Source: Bacteroidia bacterium (GTDB taxonomy: Bacteria > Bacteroidota > Bacteroidia > Bacteroidales > VadinHA17). Taken from it: a stretch of 45,819 nt of DNA. Within the stretch, counting starts at the first letter, position 1; each line of letters starts with the position of its first letter. The stretch lies in assembly GCA_026391215.1 (NCBI GenBank), contig JAPLDX010000018.1, positions 1 through 45,819 of the forward strand, read 5' to 3'. The position numbers and the translations under genes are program-made. This document shows positions 1 through 8,959 of the stretch, in pieces. Below the pieces are notes generated by a model. That model was not told the origin of the DNA, made no database searches, and saw nothing but the letters and a program-made list of their open reading frames with translations.

Positions 1-114
1 GTTATTCTTATCAATACGGGCAGGGGTATAGTTTCCGACAAAACCGCCAAACCCCGGAACGATGACACAATCGTGGCTAAATAATAATTCCCGTATGAAA
101 GCTGTAATATCCAT
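1..114 (-). CDS. HU-CCDC81/SPOR-type protein, N-terminal fragment (runs off the window)
   Basis: Reading the minus strand from an ATG at 114 gives 38 open codons to the window edge. The peptide contains LLFSHDCVIVPGFGGFVGNY. The D-C-V-I-V-P-G-F-G-G-F-V core is the signature of the Bacteroidota proteins with N-terminal HU-CCDC81 domains and, usually, a membrane segment and a C-terminal SPOR domain that binds peptidoglycan. Only the first domain is visible, so the SPOR part is inferred from the family. The gene is divergent from the sugar operon that starts at 285. No upstream in-frame ATG competes for the start. Confidence 0.75.
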   Translation of the reverse strand, partial: MDITAFIRELLFSHDCVIVPGFGGFVGNYTPARIDKNN

Positions 115-187
115 ATTACATTTTCTCTTGTCATGACAAAAATAAGAAAAATCTTAGATATTACATCAGGGTCAGATTAAATCCGTA

Positions 188-235
188 AAGTCCTTTGCGC
201 TCTTGTGCGAACTTTGTGTTCTTTGTGGTTAAAAT
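188..235 (+). repeat. Intergenic CTTTGYG-type repeat, copy 1
   Basis: The gap 115-284 between two divergent genes contains a run of related words (CCTTTGCGCTCTTGTGCGAA, then CTTTGTGTTCTTTGTGGTTA). A diverged copy lies at about 31217-31290. The low complexity and internal near-duplication resemble a dispersed intergenic repeat common in Bacteroidota genomes. It lies just upstream of the first sugar gene and could be part of its leader. I found no convincing promoter match in the remaining bases of this gap. Confidence 0.45.
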
Positions 236-284
236 GAATAGCCGGAAAAATATTATCTTCGTGTTTTGTTAGATTCTGCATCTG

Positions 285-1418
285 ATGAGAGAAATATACA
301 TGGTTGACCTTAAGGCTCAGTATGAAAAGCTGGGATCAGAAATTGATGCTGCAATAAAAAATGTTCTGAATTCCACAGCTTTCATCAAAGGACCGGAGGT
401 GGGTTTATTTGAAAAAGAACTTCAGAAATACCTGGGGGTTAATTATGTCATTCCATGCGGGAACGGCACTGATGCATTACAAATCTCAATGATGGCTCTT
501 GGATTGAAACCGGGAGATGAAGTTATAACTACAAATTTTACTTTTATTGCAACCGTTGAGGTGGTCGCCTTGCTGGGTCTGAAGCTGGTTCTTGTTGATC
601 CTGATCCCTTTACTTATAATATATCACTTGAAGAAATCAAAAAAGCAATCTCTCCCAGGACAAGAGCCATAGTTCCCGTCCATCTTTTCGGACAGTGTGC
701 TGATATGGAGGGTATCATGAAAATAACCGGAGAGCATGGCATTTATGTAATAGAGGATACCGCCCAGGCAACCGGAGCTGAATATATTTTTTCAGATGGC
801 AACAGGAAAAAAGCAGGGACAATAGGAACTATCGGCACTACTTCATTTTTCCCTTCTAAAAACCTTGGATGCTACGGTGACGGGGGTGCTCTTTTCACAA
901 ATGATGAGATGCTTGCGAAGAAAATGAGAAGCATTGCCAATCACGGGATGAAAATAAAATATCATCATGATGATATCGGTGTTAATTCTAGACTGGACAC
1001 AATCCAGGCTGCGGTTCTGAATGTAAAACTGAAATATCTTGACCGTTTCAATTCTGCCAGAAAAGCCGTTGCAGATTTTTATGATGAGGCTCTTGCAGGG
1101 TGCAATTCAATAATCCTGCCTGAAAGATCAGGTTTTTCTTCACATATTTTTCATCAGTATACTATAAGGATTAAAAATGGTTTGAGAGATGAATTGAAGA
1201 AGTATCTCGAATCTGTAAAAATCCCCTCAATGATTTATTACCCGGAGCCGCTGCATGTTCAGAATGCATTTCGATATCTTGGGTATGCTGATAATGATTT
1301 TCCTGTGACATCCATGTTATGCAACGAAGTCCTTTCTCTTCCTATGCATCCTGATATGGAACAGGAACAACTTGATTATATTACACTTAACATTTTAAAA
1401 TTCTTTGAAAAACAATAG
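285..1418 (+). CDS. wbpE: DegT/DnrJ/EryC1/StrS-family sugar aminotransferase (WbpE/WlbC-like)
   Basis: This is a PLP-dependent aminotransferase that most likely aminates C3 of a UDP-3-keto-GlcNAc-uronic acid, with glutamate as donor. The 377-residue length is normal for the family. The N-terminal MVDLKAQYEKL segment, the PCGNGTDALQISMMALG loop and the internal-aldimine lysine K192 in FFPSKNLGCYGDGGALF are all visible. The acetyltransferase gene starts 2 bases after its stop and the matching dehydrogenase follows, which is the WbpB-D-E (WlbA-B-C) set. The substrate is inferred from this neighbourhood, because the fold alone serves many keto-sugars. The first ATG at 285 was kept, although the Met at codon 6 (MVDLK) is also a possible start. 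Confidence 0.85.
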   Translation: MREIYMVDLKAQYEKLGSEIDAAIKNVLNSTAFIKGPEVGLFEKELQKYLGVNYVIPCGNGTDALQISMMALGLKPGDEVITTNFTFIATVEVVALLGLKLVLVDPDPFTYNISLEEIKKAISPRTRAIVPVHLFGQCADMEGIMKITGEHGIYVIEDTAQATGAEYIFSDGNRKKAGTIGTIGTTSFFPSKNLGCYGDGGALFTNDEMLAKKMRSIANHGMKIKYHHDDIGVNSRLDTIQAAVLNVKLKYLDRFNSARKAVADFYDEALAGCNSIILPERSGFSSHIFHQYTIRIKNGLRDELKKYLESVKIPSMIYYPEPLHVQNAFRYLGYADNDFPVTSMLCNEVLSLPMHPDMEQEQLDYITLNILKFFEKQ

Positions 1419-1420
1419 CT

Positions 1421-1999
1421 ATGGAGAAGGAGTATTTTGCTCATGAAACAGCCGTTATTGATGAAGGCTGCACAATCGGAAAAGGGACAAAAATATGGCA
1501 TTTCAGCCATATTATGGCCGGTGCCGAAATAGGGGAAAAATGCAATATCGGGCAAAATGTGGTAGTATCTCCCGGAGTAAAGCTCGGGCAAAATGTAAAA
1601 GTCCAGAATAATGTATCTATTTATTCCGGAGTAATCTGTGATGATGATGTTTTTCTGGGGCCTTCAATGGTTTTCACGAATGTCATCAATCCCAGAAGTG
1701 AAATAGTACGCAAAGACAGTTACATGACAACCATAGTCGAAAAAGGAGCTTCAATAGGGGCTAATGCTACAATTATTTGCGGTATTATTATTGGCAGATA
1801 TGCTTTTATTGGTGCTGGTGCTGTCGTTACAAAAGATGTTAAGCCATATTCGCTTGTGGTTGGCAATCCTGCACGGCATACAGGCTGGATGAGTGAATTC
1901 GGACATAAGCTAATCTTCGATGAAAAAGGTTTTGCCATATGCCCGGAAAGCGGCGAGAGATACCGCCTTGAACATGGCAATGTTTCTAAGATTATTTGA
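1421..1999 (+). CDS. wbpD: Hexapeptide-repeat N-acetyltransferase (WbpD/WlbB-like)
   Basis: This 192-residue protein is predicted to acetylate the 3-amino group of UDP-GlcNAc3NA from acetyl-CoA. Imperfect hexapeptide repeats run through most of its length (IGKGTKIW, IGEKCNIGQNVVV, VKLGQNVKVQNNVSI, IGANATIICGIIIG, AFIGAGAVVTKDV), giving a left-handed beta-helix that would work as a trimer. The NPAR motif near residue 150 is typical of sugar acetyltransferases in this group. It is followed by a short C-terminal extension. It lies 2 bases after the aminotransferase and 6 bases before the dehydrogenase, so the three are almost certainly cotranscribed. Confidence 0.85.
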   Translation: MEKEYFAHETAVIDEGCTIGKGTKIWHFSHIMAGAEIGEKCNIGQNVVVSPGVKLGQNVKVQNNVSIYSGVICDDDVFLGPSMVFTNVINPRSEIVRKDSYMTTIVEKGASIGANATIICGIIIGRYAFIGAGAVVTKDVKPYSLVVGNPARHTGWMSEFGHKLIFDEKGFAICPESGERYRLEHGNVSKII

Positions 2000-2005
2000 T
2001 AAAAT

Positions 2006-2956
2006 ATGGATACAACTCCCAAAAATTTTGGATTGATCGGAGTGGCAGGATACATAGCTGTCCGTCATCTTAAAGCAATAAAAGATACCGGAAATAACCT
2101 GCTTGCAAGTCTTGACCGGTTTGATAGCGTCGGATTAATTGACAGTTACTTCCCGCAGAGTGATTTTTTTGTTGAATTTGAACGGTTCGACAGACATTTT
2201 GACAAGCTTAAAAGGGGCGGTACAAAGATTGATTATGTGAGTATCTGCTCACCGAATTATCTGCATGATTCCCATATCAGATTTGCTTTAAGACATCATG
2301 CTGAAGCTATATGCGAAAAGCCGATAGTACTTAATCCCTGGAATATAGATGCATTGCAGGAAATTGAGAATGAGACCGGACATAAGATCTACTCTGTGCT
2401 CCAGTTACGGCTTCATCCAAAAATAATCGAGCTAAGAAATAAGATTATGAATGGCCCCGCTGATAAGGTTTATGATGTTGACCTGACATACATTACCAGC
2501 CGGGGCAACTGGTATTACATCTCGTGGAAGGGTGACATCCAGAAATCAGGGGGTGTAGCAACCAATATCGGTGTTCACTTTTTCGACATGCTCGGCTGGA
2601 TCTTCGGAAGTACTAAAACAAATATTGTCCATATATCTGAGCCTAACAAGGCTGCCGGCTATCTTGAACTGGGAAAAGCCAGGATAAGATGGTTCCTGAG
2701 TCTTGACCATAATGATCTTCCGCCTTCTGTCGCTGCTAAAGGACAAAGAACTTACAGGACAATTCTGATAAATGATGAGGAAATTGAATTCAGTGAAGGA
2801 TTTACAGATTTGCATACACAGACGTATAAAGAGATACTTGCCGGAAGAGGCTTTGGTCTTCAGGATTCCCGCCAGTCAGTTGAAACAGCATATATTATCC
2901 GTAATGCAAAACCTGTGGGTCTGACCGGGGAATATCATCCTATGTTAAAAAAATGA
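2006..2956 (+). CDS. wbpB: Gfo/Idh/MocA-family UDP-GlcNAcA 3-dehydrogenase (WbpB/WlbA-like)
   Basis: An NAD-dependent sugar dehydrogenase of 316 residues. It has an N-terminal Rossmann motif (IGVAGYIAVRHLKAIKDTGN) followed by the family's EKP motif with K105 and a probable catalytic H191 in TNIGVHFFD. The run GYIAxRHLKAI is characteristic of the WlbA/WbpB branch, which oxidises C3 of UDP-GlcNAc-uronic acid to supply the aminotransferase encoded first in the operon. Its stop overlaps the galE start (ATGA). The UDP-GlcNAc 6-dehydrogenase and the 2-epimerase that usually flank this trio are not in the window. Confidence 0.85.
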   Translation: MDTTPKNFGLIGVAGYIAVRHLKAIKDTGNNLLASLDRFDSVGLIDSYFPQSDFFVEFERFDRHFDKLKRGGTKIDYVSICSPNYLHDSHIRFALRHHAEAICEKPIVLNPWNIDALQEIENETGHKIYSVLQLRLHPKIIELRNKIMNGPADKVYDVDLTYITSRGNWYYISWKGDIQKSGGVATNIGVHFFDMLGWIFGSTKTNIVHISEPNKAAGYLELGKARIRWFLSLDHNDLPPSVAAKGQRTYRTILINDEEIEFSEGFTDLHTQTYKEILAGRGFGLQDSRQSVETAYIIRNAKPVGLTGEYHPMLKK

Positions 2957-3984
2957 AAAAGAAAATTATTGTTACGGGAGGAACAGGATATATAGGTTCA
3001 CATACAGCTGTTGAACTTATTGAAAACGGGTATGAAGTTATTCTTATTGACAACCTGTATAATTCTGAAGCGATAGTCGCTGAATGGATAGGAAAAATTA
3101 CGGGAATTATGCCCCAACTGGAAATATTTGATCTTTGTGATATTAATAAACTGGATGATTTTTTTAGCAATAACAAGAACATTGCAGGAATAATTCACTT
3201 TGCAGCATATAAAGCTGTTGGTGAGTCAGTCAATAAGCCTCTTGAATATTACAGGAATAATCTTGTTTCCCTGATCAATATTCTTGATGCGATGAAACAG
3301 CACAGCATACCTGGCTTAGTTTTTTCCTCATCCTGCACTGTATACGGACAACCGGAGAAATTACCCGTGACTGAAGATGCTCCAATGCAACCGGCCATTT
3401 CCCCTTATGGGAACACTAAACAGATCGGGGAAGAAATAATCAGGGACACTGTCTCAACAGATAAGAATATCAACTCAATATCATTAAGATATTTCAATCC
3501 CATCGGCGCACATCCTTCGGCCATGATTGGTGAACTGCCCCGGGGTATCCCGGAAAATCTTGTACCGTTTATTACACAAACTGCTTACGGATTAAGGGAT
3601 GAGCTTAAGGTTTTTGGGAACGATTACAATACTCCCGATGGTACATGCATCAGGGATTATCTTCACGTGGTTGACCTGGCTAAAGCACACGTGACTGCAA
3701 TAAAGAGACTGATCGAAAAGAAAAACAGGGAAAGTTATGAAGTCTTCAACCTGGGAACAGGTAAGGGAGTCTCTGTACTTGAGGCAATTGAATCCTTTGA
3801 ACGTGTTTCGGGGAAGAAGCTGAAATATAAAATCACCGGAAGAAGAGCCGGAGATATTGAGAAGATATGGGCCGATCCATCATATGCAAATAAAGAGCTT
3901 GGCTGGAAAACTTTAAGTTCGCTGGATGACGCTATGAGAACAGCCTGGGAATGGGAAAACAATATCAGAAAGAGAAAACAATAA
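2953..3984 (+). CDS. galE: UDP-glucose 4-epimerase
   Basis: An extended short-chain dehydrogenase of 343 residues that interconverts UDP-Glc and UDP-Gal (or the GlcNAc forms). The NAD-binding GGTGYIGSH lies at residues 9-17, the catalytic serine region SSSCTVYG at 125-132, and the Y152-x3-K156 pair in SPYGNTK. The later RDYLHVVDLAKAH and FNLGTGKGVSVLE motifs are typical of GalE. Its ATG overlaps the previous stop by 4 bases, placing it in the same operon. The product would feed polysaccharide or glycan assembly together with the 3-N-acetyl sugar pathway. Confidence 0.93.
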   Translation: MKKKIIVTGGTGYIGSHTAVELIENGYEVILIDNLYNSEAIVAEWIGKITGIMPQLEIFDLCDINKLDDFFSNNKNIAGIIHFAAYKAVGESVNKPLEYYRNNLVSLINILDAMKQHSIPGLVFSSSCTVYGQPEKLPVTEDAPMQPAISPYGNTKQIGEEIIRDTVSTDKNINSISLRYFNPIGAHPSAMIGELPRGIPENLVPFITQTAYGLRDELKVFGNDYNTPDGTCIRDYLHVVDLAKAHVTAIKRLIEKKNRESYEVFNLGTGKGVSVLEAIESFERVSGKKLKYKITGRRAGDIEKIWADPSYANKELGWKTLSSLDDAMRTAWEWENNIRKRKQ

Positions 3985-3986
3985 TT

Positions 3987-5048
3987 ATGAAATCCAAAAG
4001 AGTAATTCTTATAACCGGCGGAGCAGGATTCATAGGATCTCATGTAGTGAGAACGATTGTCAGCAATTATCCTGATTACCGGATTGTGAATGCCGATAAA
4101 CTTACCTATGCCGGCAATCTTGAGAATCTTAAGGATATTGAGAATAAAGAAAACTATGTTTTTGAAAAAACTGATATTGTAGACAAAAAGGCTGTCGTTG
4201 ATCTTTTTGATAAATACCTGTTTGACGGGATAATTCATCTTGCAGCTGAATCGCATGTCGACAGGTCAATAACCGGACCAGATGAATTTGTCTTAACTAA
4301 TATTGTGGGTACCGTGAATCTTCTTAACGCTGCGCTTGCCCGCTGGAAAGGATCCTTCGATGGCAAGCTCTTTTATCATATATCCACCGATGAGGTATAT
4401 GGCTCTCTTGGCAGGGAAGGAATGTTCACAGAAGAGACGGCTTATGATCCTAAGAGCCCCTACTCTGCTTCAAAAGCCAGTTCCGATCATATGGTAAGAG
4501 CTTATAATCATACATTTGGAATACCGGTTGTAATCTCCAATTGTTCAAATAATTATGGTCCAAACCAATTTCCCGAGAAATTGATTCCGCTGGCAATAAA
4601 CAATATAAAAAACAATAAACCCGTACCCGTTTACGGGAAGGGTGAGAATATCCGCGACTGGCTCTACGTTGAGGATCATGCATCTGCAATAGATCTTATT
4701 TTCCATAACGGGAAAATCGGGGAGACATACAACATCGGAGGCAATAATGAATGGAAAAATATTGACCTGATAAGCTTGCTCTGCAGGATCATGGATAAAA
4801 AGCTTAATCGCCCTGCCGGAACTTCGGAAAAGCTGATAACATTTGTCAAGGATCGTCCGGGTCATGACCTTAGATATGCTATTGACTCGTCAAAACTTCA
4901 GAAGGAGCTTGGGTGGTCGCCGATACCGAGCTTCCAAACAGGGCTGGAAAAGACAGTTGCCTGGTATCTTTCAAACAGTAAATGGCTTGAAAATATAATC
5001 TCGGGCGATTACAGCAAGTATTATGATTCAATGTATTCCGGAAGATAA
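3987..5048 (+). CDS. rfbB: dTDP-glucose 4,6-dehydratase
   Basis: Converts dTDP-glucose to dTDP-4-keto-6-deoxyglucose, the branch point to rhamnose and other deoxysugars. From the ATG at 3987 the protein has 353 residues, with GGAGFIGSH at 11-19, the T134-D135-E136 triad of STDEVYG, Y159-x3-K163 in YSASK, and a RDWLYVEDH block. An in-frame ATG at 3951 would overlap galE by 34 bases and add twelve non-conserved residues, so 3987 is preferred (3 bases after galE). rfbA, rfbC and rfbD are not in the window. The end abuts the convergent DUF4954 gene, and a 12-base palindrome (5045-5056) spans both stop codons. Confidence 0.93.
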   Translation: MKSKRVILITGGAGFIGSHVVRTIVSNYPDYRIVNADKLTYAGNLENLKDIENKENYVFEKTDIVDKKAVVDLFDKYLFDGIIHLAAESHVDRSITGPDEFVLTNIVGTVNLLNAALARWKGSFDGKLFYHISTDEVYGSLGREGMFTEETAYDPKSPYSASKASSDHMVRAYNHTFGIPVVISNCSNNYGPNQFPEKLIPLAINNIKNNKPVPVYGKGENIRDWLYVEDHASAIDLIFHNGKIGETYNIGGNNEWKNIDLISLLCRIMDKKLNRPAGTSEKLITFVKDRPGHDLRYAIDSSKLQKELGWSPIPSFQTGLEKTVAWYLSNSKWLENIISGDYSKYYDSMYSGR

Positions 5049-5052
5049 AGCT

Positions 5053-7047
5053 TTATGATTTTATCTTCTGCAGCCTGCTGATAAGGCTGTCTCCCAGGAT
5101 TGATTTCTTCTTAATATGATCCTGGATTGCGGCAACAACAGTATTTGATTCAAATTCGCCCCTTACCTGTTCAAAATCGAGTTTTTTAATCTCGGCACCC
5201 CCGTCAATGCCAAATCCTGTCATTGATGATAAAGTAAATTCCTTATGCGCATCATCATAGAGCATTTTATCAAGATCGACCACGCTTTTCTTCCATCTTT
5301 TAACGATCCTGATTACATCGGCCACAGTGAATTTATCAACTGATTTACCTTCTTCTTCTTCGATCCTCTCACATGACCATGTCCATTCCCAGTCATAGTA
5401 AGACTTATGCATTTCCCTGAAAGAATCCTCAACATCTTCAATTTTCTTAAGCTTCCCTGATTCAATACCATCAAGAAGGTCGTCAACCGCCTGCTTCGGA
5501 GCAATGAGCCCGGCAATATCCACCCATTCTCCTGAACCCATTTTCTTATCAGGAGCAAGCCTCTTTCTTAGCGCAGCCGTTGTTTTCAGATCGTTTTTTT
5601 CAAGCCTTTTTATTAAAGAATTACCGAGGAATTTATTTATGCCAGTCTGATAAAGCTCAATTCCTCTTTCAAGGGATGCTCCTTTTATCAGCATGTTTTT
5701 ATAGGTATAGGTAGCAGAAACTTCTCCTGATAAATATTTAAGGTTACCAAGAAGATCCCTCCCTTCGAACATTTTGCGTATAGTATAGGGACTCAGCAGG
5801 TTAAAGTTGACCTGATCAATTTTCACCGGATCTTTTCTTCTGTCTCGCAACGGCCATTTCTGTGCATCCCTTATCGTACCGACGCTCCTTAGATTTATAC
5901 CAGGAACCAGTATGCTTTCATCATTGCTTTCAATGAGATATGAGAATGGAAGAGACGACGTATCCATATTCTTATAATGACGTCCCATTACCAGGGTGAA
6001 TGGTCCGATACGTGCAGGCCACAGCAGGTAGGAATCGCTGGTTGTTTTTGAACCGCGTTCCATAATACCCTGGTGGATCGGCCCGAGCTTATACATATGA
6101 TTGCTCTGGTTTGAGCCGCTTCCGGCGTTCATGAAAGAAAAGATACCTGCTATAAGAAGCGTTGATTTATGATGTGTGACAGTATATGGTCCTGCAAAAA
6201 TTGAACATGCTTCGCCATGATATCCTCCGCAATTGGCAAAGAAAAGCGAATTTTCGGCTGAATAGTGTTTCCCAAGAACGCATCCCTGGCCTATAAAACA
6301 TTTATCGATGAGGGTTGATTCGGTTATTATTGCTCCTGAACAGACAATAAAATGCTCCATTATCACTCCCGGACCTATATATACGGGATCTTCCTTGCAG
6401 CTGTTCACAGATCCTTCATTCAGGCTTACTGCGCCTTCAATGCGGCTGTACGGACCAATCTTTATATTTCTTATGTTGCTGCAGTTGAATATCCTGGAAT
6501 TCCCGCTTATTATTCCTGTATCTGATGCTACCGATTCAGAATAATCATTTATCATCTTTTCAATGATCTTTATAGCGTTGCTGCGATGACGGTACAGGGC
6601 GATTATATATGCTTCATGAGCAGAAAGGCGATCCCATATCCTGACCATTCTGCCGCCAGTTTCGTTCAGAACGGCAACAGGTGTCCCGTTACCGAATTCA
6701 GAAATGCCTTCAGTGTGTATCTTACCGCAGTTTTTAATAACAGCACCATCCTCAATATTGTAATTGGCAATATACTCACCTATATTATTAATAACCACAT
6801 TTGATCCGATTGTGCAGTTATGAAGCCGTGCATTCAGTATCCCTCCCGGTGTGCTCACACCCGACTCATCTGTGAAGGGTTTATCGAAAATGCCCAGTTT
6901 AATGTTACCGGAAAAGATTACATTTTTACATTGCAGAGGATTGAATCCTTCAAGCACAGATATTTTTCCCCAGTCTTCACAGCTGCAGCCGTTTGATATC
7001 ATTGACCGGATCTCGTCGCTTTTAATCTTCCTGTATCTTCCTCCCAT
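5053..7047 (-). CDS. DUF4954-family beta-helix protein (function unknown)
   Basis: A 664-residue protein recognised as the Bacteroidota DUF4954 family. Between about residues 35 and 300 it has many short turns of hexapeptide character (NVVINNIGEY, DGAVIKNCGKI, IGPYSRIEGAVSL, IGPGVIMEHFIVC, LIDKCFIGQGCVLG), indicating a left-handed parallel beta-helix like that of sugar-nucleotide transferases. A conserved-looking central block (SNQSNHMYKLGPIHQGIMERG) is followed by an alpha-helical C-terminal half. The ATG at 7047 is preferred to 7098, because the latter overlaps glmS and adds a non-conserved hydrophobic stretch. It follows glmS by 25 bases in a four-gene minus-strand block, which fits a role around UDP-GlcNAc, but the reaction is unknown. 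Confidence 0.7.
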   Translation of the reverse strand: MGGRYRKIKSDEIRSMISNGCSCEDWGKISVLEGFNPLQCKNVIFSGNIKLGIFDKPFTDESGVSTPGGILNARLHNCTIGSNVVINNIGEYIANYNIEDGAVIKNCGKIHTEGISEFGNGTPVAVLNETGGRMVRIWDRLSAHEAYIIALYRHRSNAIKIIEKMINDYSESVASDTGIISGNSRIFNCSNIRNIKIGPYSRIEGAVSLNEGSVNSCKEDPVYIGPGVIMEHFIVCSGAIITESTLIDKCFIGQGCVLGKHYSAENSLFFANCGGYHGEACSIFAGPYTVTHHKSTLLIAGIFSFMNAGSGSNQSNHMYKLGPIHQGIMERGSKTTSDSYLLWPARIGPFTLVMGRHYKNMDTSSLPFSYLIESNDESILVPGINLRSVGTIRDAQKWPLRDRRKDPVKIDQVNFNLLSPYTIRKMFEGRDLLGNLKYLSGEVSATYTYKNMLIKGASLERGIELYQTGINKFLGNSLIKRLEKNDLKTTAALRKRLAPDKKMGSGEWVDIAGLIAPKQAVDDLLDGIESGKLKKIEDVEDSFREMHKSYYDWEWTWSCERIEEEEGKSVDKFTVADVIRIVKRWKKSVVDLDKMLYDDAHKEFTLSSMTGFGIDGGAEIKKLDFEQVRGEFESNTVVAAIQDHIKKKSILGDSLISRLQKIKS

Positions 7048-7072
7048 AATTATAATGTTTTGTTCAGATATT

Positions 7073-8908
7073 TTATTCAACAGTAACAGATTTGGCAAGA
7101 TTCCTTGGCTGATCTACATTACATCCCCTGAGGACAGCTATATGGTATGACAGCAGCTGAAGAGGAATTACTGCAAGAAGTGCTGAAAATACAGGCAGTG
7201 TTTCAGGAACCTCGAGCACATAATCGGCCATTTTGCTGATTATCTCATCTCCTTCTGTAACGATTGCTATCACCTTGCCTTTTCTTGCCTTAATCTCCTG
7301 AATGTTATTAATGATCTTATCATAAGTGTCGTCTTTTGTTGCCACAACGACAACCGGCATATTTTCATCAATAAGGGCAATGGGCCCGTGTTTCATTTCA
7401 GCAGCGGGATATCCTTCAGCATGTATGTAGGAGATCTCCTTCAGTTTAAGCGCTCCTTCGAGAGCAACAGGAAAAAGATATCCTCTTCCAAGGTAAATAG
7501 CATTATGAGTATCCCTGAAGATTTCTGATAGTTTTAATGTCTGGTCATTCACTTTCAGGGCTTTCTCAATTTTTTCCGGAATTGAGACAAGTTCGGTAAT
7601 GAGTTCTGTAAATACAGAATCTGAAATAATGCCTTTCAGGTGTCCTATCTCAAATGCCATCATTGCCAGGACTGTGATCTGGGTAGTAAATGCTTTTGTT
7701 GAGGCTACACCGATCTCAGGTCCTGCATGGGTATAAACTCCTGCATCGGTTTCGCGAGGGATGCTGCTTCCAACCACATTACAGATTCCCATCACCTTGG
7801 CTCCTTTTTCCTTTGCCAGCTTGACTGCAGCAAGAGTATCGGCAGTTTCACCGCTCTGGCTGATGGCAATGACAATATCACCTTTATTAATTATTGGATC
7901 CCTGTATCTGAATTCTGAAGCATATTCGACTTCAACCGGGATCCTGGTATATTCTTCAAACAGGTACTCTCCAAGAAGTCCTGCATGCCAGGAAGTACCG
8001 CAAGCTACAATGATTATCCTTTCTGATTTTGACAATGCATCCAGCACATCATGCAATCCTCCAAGCATAATACCAGAATGGTCAGGAAGCACTCTTCCTC
8101 TGAAAGTATCATGAATTGCCCTTGGCTGCTCAAATATCTCCTTCAGCATGAAATGTGCGAATCCCTCTTTGTCAATTTCTCCTATCTTAAGGTCAATTTC
8201 CGTGACTTCAGGTTTAATCATTGTACTCTTTATAGTTTTAAGAACAAGCTCATCTTTTTTAATAATAGCAATATCATCATCATTCAGATATATTACCCTT
8301 TGAGTATATTCAACAATAGGGGTGGCATCGGATGCGATGAAGTTCTCTCCATCTCCGACTCCAATAACAAGAGGACTCCCCTTTTTAGCTGCAAAGAGCC
8401 TGTCAGGTTCTTTTGTACAGATGATCACAAGTCCGTAAGCGCCTTCAACCCTGTTCAGGGCCATTGTAATTGCCTGTTCTGCAGTAAGGTCTCCCTCAAT
8501 ATAAAGATGATCCATCAGGTTTGCAAGCACTTCGGTGTCGGTCTGGCTGGTGAATTTTATCCCCCGTCCCTGGAGATGTTTTTTAAGCAGGGCATAGTTT
8601 TCAATAATGCCGTTATGGACAACAATGAAATTACCCTTGTAAGAGATCTGCGGATGTGCATTCAGTTCGTTGGGCTCTCCGTGAGTTGCCCACCTGGTAT
8701 GCCCCATCCCGGTGGTCCCGTCAAAATTTGATTTGTTTACCATCTCTTCAAGATCCATGACCCTGCCTTTACATTTGAAGATTCTGGTATCACCGTTTAC
8801 AAGCGCAAGTCCTGCGGAATCATATCCGCGGTATTCAAGGCGCTTTAATCCGTTAATAATTATCTGGCGGGCAGGCCTCGAACCAATATAACCAATAATT
8901 CCGCACAT
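7073..8908 (-). CDS. glmS: Glutamine-fructose-6-phosphate aminotransferase (isomerizing)
   Basis: Makes glucosamine-6-phosphate from fructose-6-phosphate and glutamine, the first committed step to UDP-GlcNAc, peptidoglycan and LPS. The 611-residue length is standard. The N-terminal nucleophile Cys2 (MCGIIGYIG) and the GHTRWATHG and HNGIIENY glutaminase motifs are present, followed by two SIS isomerase domains (CGTSWHAGL, AISQSGETADTL, GPEIGVASTKAF) and the C-terminal NLAKSVTVE tail whose K606 acts in isomerisation. No glmS ribozyme is seen in the 51-base gap upstream, as expected outside Firmicutes. It lies between the DUF4270 lipoprotein and DUF4954 genes on the same strand. Confidence 0.97.
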   Translation of the reverse strand: MCGIIGYIGSRPARQIIINGLKRLEYRGYDSAGLALVNGDTRIFKCKGRVMDLEEMVNKSNFDGTTGMGHTRWATHGEPNELNAHPQISYKGNFIVVHNGIIENYALLKKHLQGRGIKFTSQTDTEVLANLMDHLYIEGDLTAEQAITMALNRVEGAYGLVIICTKEPDRLFAAKKGSPLVIGVGDGENFIASDATPIVEYTQRVIYLNDDDIAIIKKDELVLKTIKSTMIKPEVTEIDLKIGEIDKEGFAHFMLKEIFEQPRAIHDTFRGRVLPDHSGIMLGGLHDVLDALSKSERIIIVACGTSWHAGLLGEYLFEEYTRIPVEVEYASEFRYRDPIINKGDIVIAISQSGETADTLAAVKLAKEKGAKVMGICNVVGSSIPRETDAGVYTHAGPEIGVASTKAFTTQITVLAMMAFEIGHLKGIISDSVFTELITELVSIPEKIEKALKVNDQTLKLSEIFRDTHNAIYLGRGYLFPVALEGALKLKEISYIHAEGYPAAEMKHGPIALIDENMPVVVVATKDDTYDKIINNIQEIKARKGKVIAIVTEGDEIISKMADYVLEVPETLPVFSALLAVIPLQLLSYHIAVLRGCNVDQPRNLAKSVTVE

Positions 8909-8959
8909 ATGTCTGTTTTAGAAAACCGGATACGAATTTAGATAAATCGGCTGGAATAA

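Noticed and set aside
3735..4256. Minus-strand open frame of 173 codons across galE and rfbB
   Set aside because: It runs antisense to two well-supported enzymes and shows no protein-like pattern.
8051..8731. Long plus-strand open frame of 226 codons opposite glmS
   Set aside because: It lies wholly antisense to the strongly supported glmS, has no recognisable motif, and its composition mirrors the glmS codons.
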